Below, in pieces: positions 24,101-38,100 of a stretch of DNA of 64,000 nucleotides. Source of the DNA: Ophthalmolycus amberensis (taxonomy: Eukaryota; Chordata; Actinopteri; Perciformes; Zoarcidae); NCBI GenBank assembly GCA_024529925.1, contig JAFEUB010001185.1, positions 97,001 through 161,000 on the forward strand, given 5' to 3'. Both the position numbers and the translations under genes were made by a program. How positions within the stretch are numbered: the first letter of the stretch is position 1; the number at the start of each line of letters is the position of its first letter. The notes under the pieces are model-generated. The model saw only the letters and a list, made by a program, of their open reading frames with translations. It searched no databases and was not told the origin of the DNA.

Positions 24101-27100
24101 TGCTATGGTACATTTTGCAGCTTAGCCTGTGAGTTGCAGCAGAAGTAAAGAACTACATACTACATATAACATGTACACTGTTGAAGATGGAACACAAACT
24201 GCAAAACAGGGACAGACAAGGAATCAACCCACTACTCTGACAGAAAAGACACTTTAGGAACATTTCGATGTGTGCTCAGTGTTTGAGATTGAAGAGTTTA
24301 CTTTGTCCTGATGGTGGTGGTAAAGGAAAACTCATCTAATCTCCAAAATCAAAACGTGTCCAACCTCTAGGGTGTCTCTGCATGTGCCTCTGCTCAGTAA
24401 ACTTTATTGCTGCCTAAAAGAGAGAAGGCAAAGAAAGGGCCACATTGTGAACAACGATCACTAATTGGTCAAAGAAACTTTGACGGAGGAAAATCTTTTT
24501 TTTTGTCTCGCATGCCTCGCAGGCAAACAAAAACACGAAAAAGTCTTGACGATTTGAAAGTGAATGGGCTCAGCTTAAAACATTTAAAAGGAAGGTTCTA
24601 GCGAAGATGGACGTGTTTCGAAGTTATACTGCACAAGTTGTGTGAGTTTGTAAATGTTTTGATTAGTTTTGCTGTTTCCCCATTTACACGTTTCTCTGTT
24701 AGGCGTTGAGAAAAACAACATTTTCTTCAACAATTCAGGGTTACATGGGGTGAGTAAACTATATACAAATGGTAATTTTGTGGGGGAAGTATTCCTTTAA
24801 GGAAATTTAAAAAGCACTTTTCAAAGGGAGCGATGGTTGAGGAAAGATCAGGGAGTAATAATTATCAATAGAAATCCTCCTCTGGGGTCTGTAGATGTCA
24901 GTGGTGATCTGGCCAGCAGGGTTTTGCTCTGAAACAAAGTGTTGGCTTCCATCCTTGGGCTCCACTTCCGGTGGGGGAAAAAAAAAATGAAATGACTGAC
25001 TGCAGCCAGGGAGCTCATTGGACTAATCCAGCCCAGGGCATTTATTTTATTCTTGAGGAACTTAAAAGTGTTGTAATTATTTTTTGGCCCGACAACTGAA
25101 AAACAAATTAGCTAGCTAACAAATCAACAGCTAGTTAACCTTACCCAGGTTACCCAGCACCATGTGCAAGCACAAAGTACAGTATGTGTGTGTCCTCAGC
25201 TGCTCACTAGGTATTACATCTTCATTGATTGATACATATTGATCACCATGTCTCAGGCTCAGTGATTCACTGGCATACTTGTATGACTCCATGTGTGACA
25301 GTGATGGACACCGACTCAAACTCATGAGTGACTCTGTGTGTGTGAGCGTGTGTGTGTGTCAGAGTGTGTTTTACCCGCTACTAAAGAGGCCATGCGAGTA
25401 TCCATTAGCGTGTCGTCATAGGGAGATATTTCCAGCTCATCTTCCCCTGGAGAAACGGAACACACAAACGTTGGCAAACAATTGAGTGATCTCTTAGTGT
25501 GACCCACAGTAGCTTGGCAGGAACAAATGTAAGACAAACACTGTGGCAAAGAGAGCAAACGGTAATTGAAACTCAATGTGAACTCCCTCAAAAGCAAAGT
25601 AAGGGTATATTCAATGTAATCTAGAATGAGGCCATGAAATGATTTGAAAAGATGAATAAAACCAAAGCATGACTATGATTTTCACACTTTGCCATGAAAC
25701 TCTGAACTTTGGGGCACACCAACATACAGTAACTGTTTAGCCTCTTTGAACAGGACTTCCAGAGGGAAAGAGGTTTCTTGATAGAAATCTAAACCAGTCC
25801 AGAACTCTGCTGGAGAACCCGAGTCACAATTCAAACCTCTAAATGAATACATTGATTTTTTTAACCATTCAAAACTACTTTGATTTACAACTTTAAGCAA
25901 GACTGTTTCCGTGCTATTTCTTGCACAAAAGCCAGATAGATTGTTTGGGGGTATACAGCCAATGCAATTTGATAGGTGAAGAGAAACCAAGAACTACGGA
26001 AGCCCAAAGAGGCAAGTGACAAAATGATGTCTGGTATTGTTAAAGTCTGATCCGAATGGTTTAAATTCTTGTGTTGACGACTTAAGAACAGGTCAAACCT
26101 GACGCTACACCTGGTCAAAGCATGGAGAACAAGCTCCAGCTAAAAAAACTCTCCCATTACCCTTTAATGTGGGAGTATTTTAGACATTATTATTATTATT
26201 TTACATTTATTAGCATAATGCTCTGTGGGCACGAACATTTCCGAAAGTGAAAGCATCCTGGAGCGATGTGTCAAGGCGGCAGCAAGACAGCACCGTTGTT
26301 TTTACATTTTGTCTCCACCAAAGCGTGATATATTAGGATCATCGACATCTTTCTGTTATAGCAGTCACTTCAAATGTATTTTCTAAATGTTTCTTCATCG
26401 TGGCATGTTAAGAGTAATTTCGGCACCACTGCTGTTATGGTAACGTAACATTACACCATGCGTCATCTAACTTTGGCATTCGGCCATTTCATAAGTTCTG
26501 TTTACTTAATTGGCCGAGTTTCAGTGCAAAAATGGCTGAAACACAATAATACATTTGAAAATGATTATCTTAATTCCTTATTACTCGAGTGATGAGATAC
26601 ATACATGTCATGATAACTATTTGAAGTACTTGTGAAATACTGATCCTCCAGTAGTTTTATTCAAGGAGATCAAGGATCTGACAGATTAGCTCTGTTATCT
26701 TGTTTTTAATGATAATCAAACAACTTTCTGAGTCTCTGTGTAAATTAAATGTTGTATAGATCTGGAATTGGTTAAAAGAAATGTCTTCAGAATATTAAAT
26801 AAATGAGTTGTTACATTACTCAACTATTCCAAAAAATAATCGTAACATTAATTGTTAAAAATAATTTTCTTGATTCTACACCAAGAAAAGCTAAACAGAA
26901 AATGAACTTCTCCGTTTCATAAATCTGCATCAGCTGAAACAGCCGGAAAAGCTACTGGTTGTTTCTAACGACACATTTTAGCATAAATAAACAGGCGAAC
27001 GAGTACTTAGCACTGAACTGCTGTAAGTAAAAGTTTAAGTCTAGAAAGTTTGATCCCAGTTTTAAAATTGCTACATTTTCCTTTAAGATAACAAGGTTAT

Positions 27101-30100
27101 TCTAGTGCTTATGTCATGGCACAAAGAGTCAAGATAACACTTTATGGAGGTACGACTAAGCAATACAGGAAAGAGATATGACGGTGGTGGAACATCTCCC
27201 AATGATAAGAGGACCATGGGCGTAAACATGACTCATCTGCAACATCAACACATGCAGAATGTTCAAATCCCCCGACAGTATATTGCAGTCATAACAGATA
27301 ACAGATCAAACCCAGTAAAAGCTGCCTCACCATCATGCTGCTCTGTGTAAATTATTCCGTGACATATTATATTCTATCTCTAAATTAAGTCGTCACTGTA
27401 TTTTCTGACAGTTCGCAGCATGGACCTGACGTTTATTTTACAGAAGTTAGTTAGAAGAGCTGCCTCCCATGCACTGCAGAGGGGTCCCTGAAGTAAAATC
27501 ACCCCTTTGCACAGCCTCTATGAGTCTGTGATGAATAACGCGCCAGTTTCTCTTAAGTCACTACGCGTAACATCACTAAGCGTGTTATCACTACGCGTCT
27601 TGCATGTGATTTGAGGTCAGGCAACGTAGTAGAAAGAGCAAGAAAGTCTGCCTTTGACCTTATTTACAGGGACTACTTAACTTCTGTATGTCATTTACGT
27701 AACAAACATCCTTATTTTAACACGGACAACACTCTGTTCTTGAACACAACCAAGTGGTTTTGTTTGAATTCCCAACGTTAACTAAGCAATGTAAAGTAGG
27801 ACTGTGCGTCCGTATGTGATGAGTAAGGAATGAGAACGGGGAGTAAAACGACAAAGCGAAAAGCTTTAAAATGTGGAGAAATTTCCTGAAGAGATCATGA
27901 TGGCATGCGAGTCGTTAGAAGGAGGCCATGAGTTTAGCACTACACAAGTGACGAATTGCTGTCATTCTACAGGTTGTTTCATTTCTCATTTGAAGAAGTA
28001 TTTCAACATTTTGGGAAATACACTTACACTATTGTCTTACAAGAATGAGATGAGAAAAAACGGCGGGAAACAGCAACCCTGGCTCTGTCCAAAGTAAAAA
28101 AAGAATCGTACCGACACCTTTTAATATCATTCTTGTTCATCTCATTACTGAGGGCTCTCTCCCGTGTCACTCAATACTACCCCCCCTCTGTCATGTGATG
28201 TTCACCCTCAGTAGCCGACATAAGGATGGGAGATTGATGGGCAGTCACCATGAGCCTTGAGTGACTAGTGGCCGAGCCGCAAATGATCTAAAACACCCTC
28301 AACAGTTCAAACTCAATCAACAATGTAATAGCATGTAAAGTGTTTATGTATGTAAATCCTATTCTACACTATATATTTATGGTAATGACACACTAGAGCA
28401 GCCTAGCAGCGTTAGGAGCTGAGGAGTGTGTAATTACACTAATGCTCCGCTGACTAATAGGCCACAGGGGAGCAGGAGTCCGCTGGCTAGCGGTAGCTCA
28501 CTTACTGATGCACACGTCACACCAGCAGCACGGATGTGCCTCAGTTACCGTGTGGGTGCTGAGAGTGAGGTCTTTTTGACGAGACCTCACACAGATACAT
28601 GAGGCTGGATTGGAATTATGACACATTTGGGTGGGTTTTCACGACGACGCAGCTGTGACCGCCCTATGAAAGCAGTGCAGAGCGGCGTTCGTCAGCTAAC
28701 CAGTGCAGGAGCATGCCCTAGAAAGCATGCGTAGCTGGCCTGGCAATGTTAACAAAGCAAGAGGAAGCTCGGACAACGACACGTTCTGCTCAACTAGACA
28801 TTACTCCATTATGTCTTTACATAGCAAATAGCTTGTTGTTGCTGTATTAATAGCTGGCCTTATTGTCCGTGTTAACAAATCTGAACAGCTAAACCAACAA
28901 TAAATAGATTGTTACTACTGACAAATAGTATCTGTGTGTCCAAAGACTGCCATACACTCCATTGTTGTCCACAAAGACATTCATGAGCCACACCGTTGCT
29001 CTAGGTCAGACACACACACACACACACACTGTAGTTATTTTGATTCAATCTCACACCGTCTTGATTAGGGTTGGGTACCGAAACTCGGTGCCAATATGGA
29101 ACCGGTTCCTATACGTCCGGTATCTACCGGACCGAAACGTAACGCAGATTTCGGTGCCTCCTTTCGGTGCCTGAGCTGATTGAAATACTTTTTTTACACT
29201 ACTCTGATGACTCCGTCCTGGCAGCAGGACTCGGTCCGCCGCTCCTCACTCATAGTATTATTACAACGGGGTATTTAGCGCTGTCGCTCATAAGCACAAC
29301 AACACAGGCACGCGAAAGCTTCTTCTTCTCCTCCTTTGAGGTGTACTGGCGGTTGGCAAACGACGAATTGGCGCATTACCGCCACCAACTGGTAAAATAA
29401 AATAAGTCATGAGACGTGTCGTATTTTGCCAGAGAAGGAAAATATGCTCATATTGCTGCAAAATAATTGCTGAAGTTTGAAGCTGTAGTGTGTGTACAGA
29501 GTGTGTGTGTTTTGTATTTATTTATATTTATTGAAGTATACTGTAAACTGTTAACAGTTAACATATTGTTCATAGTTAAAAGTTTAAAGCTGTAGTTTGA
29601 AGCCAAATGTTTTGTATTTATTTATATTTATAGTATACTTTAAACAGTTAATATATTGTTCAATTTGAAGAAAAAAGTATCGGTTCAGGCACCGTTTAGG
29701 CACCGGTATCGTTTTAAAAGTATCGTTTTAGCACCGGTATCAGGAAAAAACCCAAACGATACCCAACCCTAGTCTTGATGTCCCAAATTCACACCAGAGC
29801 ACCAAATGTGGGTGAATCGCTGTAAATAGCCGCCTACAAATGCATGTTTTGTGACTACAGATGAAAAATAGCCTTTTGGCTAACTCTGGCACATTTGCAG
29901 AAATGTTTTTATTAATGTGCACTGTCCCGTTCAAATAAACCAATAAAATAAAATAAATGTTTTTAATTACTGAGCCCTTTTTGAACATGAGGTTTGGGGC
30001 TGAGAGCCACAGTGTAGGGAAGTCACATACGTTTGAGCAATGGAGTAACACATTGTTGTTTTTTGTATTTTATATGGAAAGTTTGACAATTATAACAAAA

Positions 30101-32124
30101 GAATAAACCCAGCTTAATATTAATTACAGGATGTGTGACTTGCCCTTAAAGCTGCACTGATACTGTTGTTTCTTACATCATGTATGGGTTGTAATTGCTA
30201 AATGATGGCTTTTGCACGAGTCTTTTATTTAAGAAATATATTGTTCAGTGAAGCTAAACGCCCAAAACGTTTTTCTGTGTCTGGGGGGCGTGTTCATGTG
30301 TTTCAGACTGGAAGACATTCTGTATAACATTTCAAACATCAGGCACATCCTGTCTCAAAGCGATGCAGAGAAATGAGTTCATGCATTTGTTACCTCTAGA
30401 CTAGATTACTGCAATTCCTTATTTTCAGGCTGCTCTATTAAGTCTCTTAAATCTCTCCAGTTGATCCAGAATGCTGCAGCTCGTGTACTAACAAGAACTA
30501 AGAAAAGAGATCATATTACTCCTGTATTAGCTTCTCTGCACTGGCTCCCCATAAAATCTAGAATATAATTTAAAATCCTTTTACTTACCTACAAAGCCCG
30601 AATTGGTCAGGCTCCATCATATCTTAAAGAGCTTATAGTACCATACTGCCCTACTAGAGAGCTGCGCTCCATTAATTCAGGGTTACTTGTGGTTCCTAGA
30701 GTCTTAAAAAGTAGGATGGGAGCCAGAGCCTTCAGTTATCAAGCTCCTCTTCTGTGGAACCAGCTTCCCGTTTCAGTCCGGGGGGCTGACACACTCACCA
30801 CATTTAAGAGTCGGCTTAAGACTTTCCTCTTTGATAGTGCTTATAGTTAGGGCTGGCTCTGGCTTGCCTTGGACCGGCCCATGGACAAACTGGTATAGGC
30901 TTAGACTACAGGGGGACTTCCTTAGGATACACTGAGCACCTCTCTCCTCTTCTTCACCTCTGTCTGTATGCATTGATGTCCCATTAATGCTCATTACTAA
31001 CTTTACTTATTCCCCGGAGTATTTGTGCTTTCTCGCCTCACAGGTTCCCATGACTGCAGTTTTATCTGGACACTGGTTCTTCAACCATCCATGGCCCTGC
31101 TGACACCTACTACGATCTTCATTATTGTTGGAATGCTGTTAAGCATTCCAACAACAACAACAACTATTGTTCTTCGAATCTTTATTCAACTTCTTCTATT
31201 TCTTCCATCCCACCTCTTCTTCTCCTTCATATTTTAAGCTACAGAAACCATTCAACTATTAAAATGTTCAGCTCTTTCACCAGAGGGGAGCTATGACTTT
31301 TCATATTTCTAACCTTTAAACTTTTAGAATTATTAAGCTTTTTATTTTCAATGGGATCTCTATGGAGAATATTTTCAAATCCTCTTAAACTTCTTCAACT
31401 TTCAAATCCTTCAACTTCCTCATACTTTCAGCTAAAGACACCATTCTTTCAAATGTTGAGAAAACCCTGAACTATTGCCGCATCATTCAGCTTTCCGATA
31501 TCTTTAAAAAATTTTGAACTGCAGCAATTTCACTTTTATGATTTTTCAGCACTTTTCTGACTTTATAATGGGTGTGTATTGCACAGCTTAGAGTGCGTGA
31601 TGTCACCGCTAGAGTGAAGAGCAGCTTGAGATTCTTGTGAAAAAAACATTTGTATTTTGCCACTGTGTCCACAATCTTCACTCTTCATGCATAATTTCTG
31701 GATGTAGAAGTAGCTAATATTGTCCTTGTCGTAGAAAAATTACTGTGGAATCCCACATATTTCCAGATTTGACACGGAAGCCGTTAATTGAGAGGAAAAC
31801 CAACTTTCTGCTCCATAGAGACCAATGTTAAATTTTGCTTCAAAAACATCTTCCACAGAACACGGTACCCCATTTCTAGATCGCCAGTTAAGCCACATTT
31901 TTTACACTACAGACACAATTTTTACAGGATCTGTTCTTCTACTCATCCTTCCTCTCATTTATTAATATCGGAGCAATAGGAGCTACGGTTATGGGAGTTT
32001 TGAGGATTTGTTTGAGAGGCGTTTCCCTGTTTTATCTCCATGAAAAAGCTGCAAGGACACAGGTGTTTCTGATTAAGCAAATTAGGGATGTTGATAAACA
32101 CACAGACTCACAGACACACATGCA

Positions 32125-32162
<38 letters not shown>

Positions 32163-35100
32163 TCATTCAGGTCTTGGAGACTTTTAGAGGACCTCCCCCC
32201 CCCCCCCACACACACCCCATTTTAAAATAAAAGCCGCACACACATGATTTAGAGATATACGTGTTGCAGCTCAGCCAATCAGATATGAGTATTCTGATGA
32301 GTTTCCTGATTCGAGTGACATTTACACACACCGCGACACAAGAGGGAGAGGCGAGGAAAGACATGGCAGAGCAGGACAATAGTCATGTAAGCTGTAAAAG
32401 ATAAAACATAGTACAATCTCCAAATGAGAAAGTTTGCCAGAGATATCAGTCTTTCTCTCTCTCTCTTTCTCTCACTAATTCTTTCCCCTCTCTCTCTCTC
32501 TGTGTCTCTCTCATACAGTCATTCAGGGTTTATAGACTTTTAGAGAACCCCCCCCCCCACACACACACACACACCCCATTTCAAAATAAAAGCCCCAAAG
32601 AGTGAATTCTAATTGAAATGCTTGTGATGAAGCCAGGCATTTAATAACCTCTGTTTATGTGTGTCAGACATTATGATTATGTCTCCTCTCCCCCTCTCCC
32701 CCCCACCCAGCACCACCCTTTCAAAATAGAAGCCCCATGGATTAACTGTATTTAAACAAGCTAAAAATTAGGCTTTTTTGTTAAAGAAATGAATGCTCTT
32801 ACTAATACTGCGACAACTACTACTGCTGCTGCTAATATAGTATTACTACTACTGCTACTACTACTTCTACTATAACTTTTGCTGTTGCTACTATTACTAC
32901 TACTGCTACTGCTATTACTGCTACCATCAATATTATTACTACCACTAGGCAAGGCAAGGCAAGGCAAGTTTATTTGTATAGCACATTTCAACAACAAGGT
33001 AATTCAAAGTGCTTCACATAAAACCATTAAAAGCATCAAAACACAAGGCAAAAGAAAAGGAGATTTCAAAAACAATTAAAAAACAGTGTAAGAAATAAAA
33101 TGCAGTAGTAAAATGCAGAAATGCAGGAAATTGATTAATATATTAATTGAACGTGGTTCAATTAAAGGCAGCAGCAAACAGAAAGGTCTTCAATCTTGAT
33201 TTAAATGAGCTGAGGGTCTCAGCAGACCTGCAGCTTTCTGGGACTTTGTTCCAGATATGTGGAGCAGAAAAACTGAACGCTGCTTCTCCATGTTTAGTTC
33301 TGACTCTGGGAACAGAAAGTAGACCGGTCCCAGACGACCTGAGGGGTCGGGATGGTTCATAAGGTAGTAGCAGATCGGAGATGTATTTTGGTCCCAAACC
33401 ATTCAGTGCTTTGTAAACCAACAGCAAGTCAATTCTTTGTTGGACAGGAAGCCAGTGCAAAGACCTCAGAACTGGAGTGATGTGGTCCACCCTCCTGGTC
33501 TTAGTGAGGACTCGAGCTGCAGCGTTCTGAATCAGCTGCAGCTTTCTGACGGATTTTTTACAGAGACCTGTAAACACACCGTTACAGTAGTCCAGTCTGC
33601 TGAAGATAAATGCATGGACAAGTTTTTCCAAATCCTGTTGAGACATAAGTCCTCTAATCATTGATATATTCTTCAGGTGATAGTAGGCTGATTTTGTAAT
33701 TGTCTTGATATGGCTGTTCAGGTTGAGGTCCTGAATCCATAACTACACCTAGATTTCTGGCTTGGTTTGTGGGTTTTAACATCAGTGACTGAAGCTGAGC
33801 GGTGATTTTCAATTGTTCGTCCTTGGTACCAAAAACAATTACTTCTGTTTTATCTTTGTTTAATTGAAGAAAATTCTGGCACATCCAGTTGTTGATTTGT
33901 TCAATGCAGTTACCCAGCCCTTGTATGGGATTATAGTCCCCTGGTGACATAGTTATGTAGATTTGTGTGTCGTCTGCATAATTATGATAACACACTTTGT
34001 TGTTTTCCATAATCTGAGCTAGTGGAAGCATGTAGATGTTGAACAGAGGAGGCCCCAGTATTGAACCTTGGGGAACACCACATGTCATTTTAGTCAGCTC
34101 TGATGTGTAATCAGCTACAGACACAAAGTATTCTCGGCCCTTCAAGTAGGATTCAAACCAGTTAAGTGCTGTGCCAGAGAGTCCCACCCAGATTTTTAGT
34201 CTTTCTAGGAGTATGGCATGGTCGACCGTGTCGAATGCAGCACTGAGATCTAGTAACACTAAGACTGAACTTCTGCCATTGTCTATGTTTAAGTGGATGT
34301 CGTTGAAAACCTTAACAAGAGCAGTTTCAGTGCTGTGGTGCTGTCGAAAGCCTGACTGGAAAACATCAAAGCAGTTATTTACGGCCAAGAAGTCGGTCAG
34401 CTGTTGGAAAACCGCTTTTTCAATTATTTACTTAAAAATGGGAGGTTTGATATTGGCCTATAATTTTTCATCGTTGCGGAGTCTAAACTAGCTTTCTTTA
34501 GGAGTGGTTTAATAACTGCAGTTTTTAGGGCTTGTGGGAAGACACCTGAGAGAAGGGATGTGTTTACAATTTGTAAAAGATCAGTGGTCATGCAGTTTGA
34601 AATATTTTTGAAAAAGTGTGTTGGTAGAATATCCAAGCAGCAGGAGGATGACTTCAGATGTTGTATAATGTCTTCTAGGCTTCTACGGTCGATTGAATGA
34701 AATTGTGTCATGATATTTGAATGGATGTTAGATCGGGACAACACATATCCTGTGGTTGATGTGGAGGCACTGACTGCTTGTCTAATTTTCTGAATTTTGT
34801 CAGTAAAAAAGGTGGCAAATTGATTGCATGCCCAGGTGGATTGGAGTTCAGCAGCTACCGACACTGGAGGGTTTGTTAGCCTGTCGACGGTAGCAAATAA
34901 GGCGCGTGAATTGTTCTTGTTTTTGGTTATGATGTCAGAGAAGAATGACTGCCTTGCATTTCTAAGTTCCAAATTATAATTGCGAAGTCTCTCTTTATAG
35001 ATGTCACAGTGAACCTGGAGATTAGTTTTTCGCCACCTGCGCTCAGCTTTCCGACACTCTCGTTTCTCTATTTTGACCAGCGTAGCATTTCTCCAAGGAG

Positions 35101-38100
35101 ATCTTTGCTTACCCGAGACAACCTTCACTTTAGTGGGTGCAATGGCATCAATAATATTTTTAACTTTAAAATTGAAGCCATCTGCAAGCTCATTGACTGA
35201 GAGACAAGAGAGGGCTGGTGTGGAGGAGAACTTCTGAATAAATAGTTCACTGGTGTTTTCAGAGATGTAACGCTTTGTCACAACCTTGGTTTGGACATTT
35301 GTGTGCAAGGAGATTGCACTCTCAAAGAAAACACAGAAATGATCAGAGAGTGCAACATCAGTCACAGCAACCTTGGAAATGTTTACACCTTTGGTGATGA
35401 TTAGGTCCAGAGTGTGCCCCCTGTTGTGGGTGGGTCCTGTCACATGCTGAGTCAGATCATAGTTATCAAGGACACCACATAGTTCTATAGACTCTCTGTC
35501 CTGGGGATTATCAACATGGATATTAAAGTCACCAACAATAACAACACAGTCAAAATCAATACAGATTACAGACAGCAGTTCAGTAAACTCATCAAAGAAG
35601 GTTGCACAGTATTTAGGCGGTCTGTAAATGTTTAGGAATAAAGCTTGAGTGGAATTCAGAGCCACATATTCAAAAGAACTAAAATGACCAAAGGGCATCT
35701 GCTTGCATTGAAGAGAATCATTAAATAAAACAGCAACTCCACCTCATTTCTTATGCGCTCTTGTTTCACTCATGAAACTGAAGTTGTGAGGTGTTGATTC
35801 AATAAGAACAGCTGCACTGTTATCTTGATTTAACCAAGTTTCAGTTAAAAACAAAATGTCCAGTTTGTGCCTAACAATAAAATCATTGATTAAAAATGTT
35901 TTTCCTGACAGAGACCTGACATTTAATAAAGCTAAGTTTAATGTGGTTAAAGCTTTCTTTGCCCAATTTATTTGGACAGGCTGACGAGGAATGTATGCTA
36001 AGTTTGATAAGTTTGCATGTTTACTATCGTTTCTTCGCAGCCTCACCTTTCTTTTTCTATAAACTTGCAAGACAGGAATTGAAGCGGCTAGCTGCATACA
36101 GGGCCCCGACTTTTCCTGGAGAGAGTCATTGGTATCATTAGCCCTGTAGCCTGGACCCAGAAGATATCAATTATTTCCTCCATCAGGTAGGGGAGACAGA
36201 GGACGGTTGTAGAGCCGTCGGGGAGTGTGAAGAGGTGTGTGTTTGGTTCCAGCAATGACCAGCTTTTTCATGTTGTCAGTGAACTCCAGGTGGGGGGAGG
36301 ATGGGGAGAGTGTGAGAGAGGATTGCGATCCAAAGTATGGACCCGAAATAGCTGGGGAGGGAGGTAAAGACTCCGCGTCTAGGAAGAGTGGGGAAAGTGG
36401 GAGATCGGAGGCGAAGGCGGTCCCTGATGATGAGGTTGGAGACTCCTCCTTTTGGCTGTCGTTAGGCGGGGGCATCCTTCCCGTAAGGTCTCCATGGCGA
36501 TGCTGTGTGGTTATCTCTTGTTTAGACTCCTCTTGTATCTTGTCCTTGGCAGTAGGGACAGACGAGTGACGCAGGGAGAAAAACAGGTTAGAGGTAAACA
36601 GTTTTACCCCTGACTTGTTCAGGCAAATTCCATGCGCTGCAAAAAGATGTCTGCGCTCCCAGAAAAGGTAGAAATTGTTGATAAAATGTACTGAATGGTC
36701 AGCACATGCAGTTGACAGCCATCTGTTCAGTGCAAACAGCCTGCTGAATCCTTCATCTCCTCCTCTGACTGGTGGAAGAGGGCCACTGATAAACACCTCA
36801 GCCTTGACAGAGCTGACTGTGTTTAACAGATCAATAAAGTCTTGCTTCAGAACTTCAGACTGTTGTTTCACAATATCACAGCTTCCTGTATGCACGATGA
36901 TGTTTTTCGCTGTGGGATAGTCAGCCACGATGTCCAGGAATTTGTCTCTCATGTCAGAGACCATATCTTTCGGAAAGCAGAGTATTTTGGTGTTCTTGCT
37001 GCACAGTTTTCTGACATCTTTTACAGCATAGTCACCAACAATCAGAGTCTCAGGCCCAGTCACTAGCTTTGCCTGCGGCCTTTTCTCACATTTACTCTCA
37101 GTTCTTACCCTGCTTTGAGGAGATAGCTGCTTATCCAGGTCATCAGATGGAGATTTAGGATCCTGCGACAATGGAGCAAATCTGTTTTGAAGTTGTACGC
37201 TTGGTTGTTGTGGAGGTATTTTGCAGGTTTTACTTTCCTTAGCTGTCCTTGGCTTTGTCCATCTGGGTGCAGGGGTTGAGGAGGAGTTCTGCCCGTGTGC
37301 TAGGTGCAGGCCAGTCAGTCGCATAAGATTCATTATCTGCTCTCTCCTCCTGTTTCTTGGTAGGCCTGGTTATGCTAGTTAGCTGTGTCTTAGCTTGCAT
37401 TTGCCCAGTGTTTTGAGTCCATGGTAGAGTGGTATCATTCCCACACAGTCCATTTACTTCCACGTTTACTTCTAGTCGGTAGATTTTTGTTTCCAAGACT
37501 GCAATCTTCTGTAGGAGTTTGTAGTAGTCATCCGTGGAGAAGGGAGGCATCTTGCTGCTACTTAGCTTTAACTTAGCTGCTAGTTAGCATTAGCCAACCA
37601 TCCAAATAGCTCGACGACTTTCTGGATTTGTCTTCACTCAAACGTTGAAGAGTGATATATGTGATATATCTGGCAAGATATATGTGATATATCTGGCAAA
37701 TTGAAGCAAGAAAATGCAAGAAAATGCAAGCAGAGGCAAGCAGAGGCAAGAGCAAGCAGCAAAGCGACTGCACTCTCTCATCAAGGTCGTTGATTGCTAT
37801 TACTACCACTACTACTATTACATATACGACAACTGCTACTACTACTACTGCTATTCATGCTACTAAAAGTAGTAATACTACTACAGCTATTCGTACGACT
37901 GCTACTAGTACTACTACTACTGCTACTTCTTCTACTGCCATTACTATTACTACTACTACTACTACTGTGATATTAAATACTACGACCAATACTACAGCTA
38001 TTACCGGTACTATGACTACTGATACTACGTCTTCTACTACTTCTTCTAATTACTAATACTTCTACTACTAATAATACTTCTACTACAACTACAACTTCTA

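Larger units (their letters stand above)
32948..37797 (-). mobile_element. L2-clade LINE, nearly full length (element B), inserted in the TAC array
   Basis: The element reads on the minus strand: 5' UTR (37797-37551), ORF1 (37550-36167), ORF2 (36097-33158) and a 3' UTR ending in TTGCC pentamers at 32948. TATTACTACCACTA flanks both ends (32934-32947 and 37798-37811), a 14 bp target duplication, though the flanking DNA is itself repetitive. ORF1 has an esterase-like domain and ORF2 has endonuclease plus reverse transcriptase, the L2/CR1 layout. Only a few lesions interrupt the frames, so it is young compared with element A. The 3' end (ACTTTGAATTACC, GTGCTATACAAATAAACTTG) suits L2. Confidence 0.88.

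Noticed and set aside
33147..37066. Plus-strand frames opposite LINE B
   Set aside because: Antisense shadows of the LINE ORFs.
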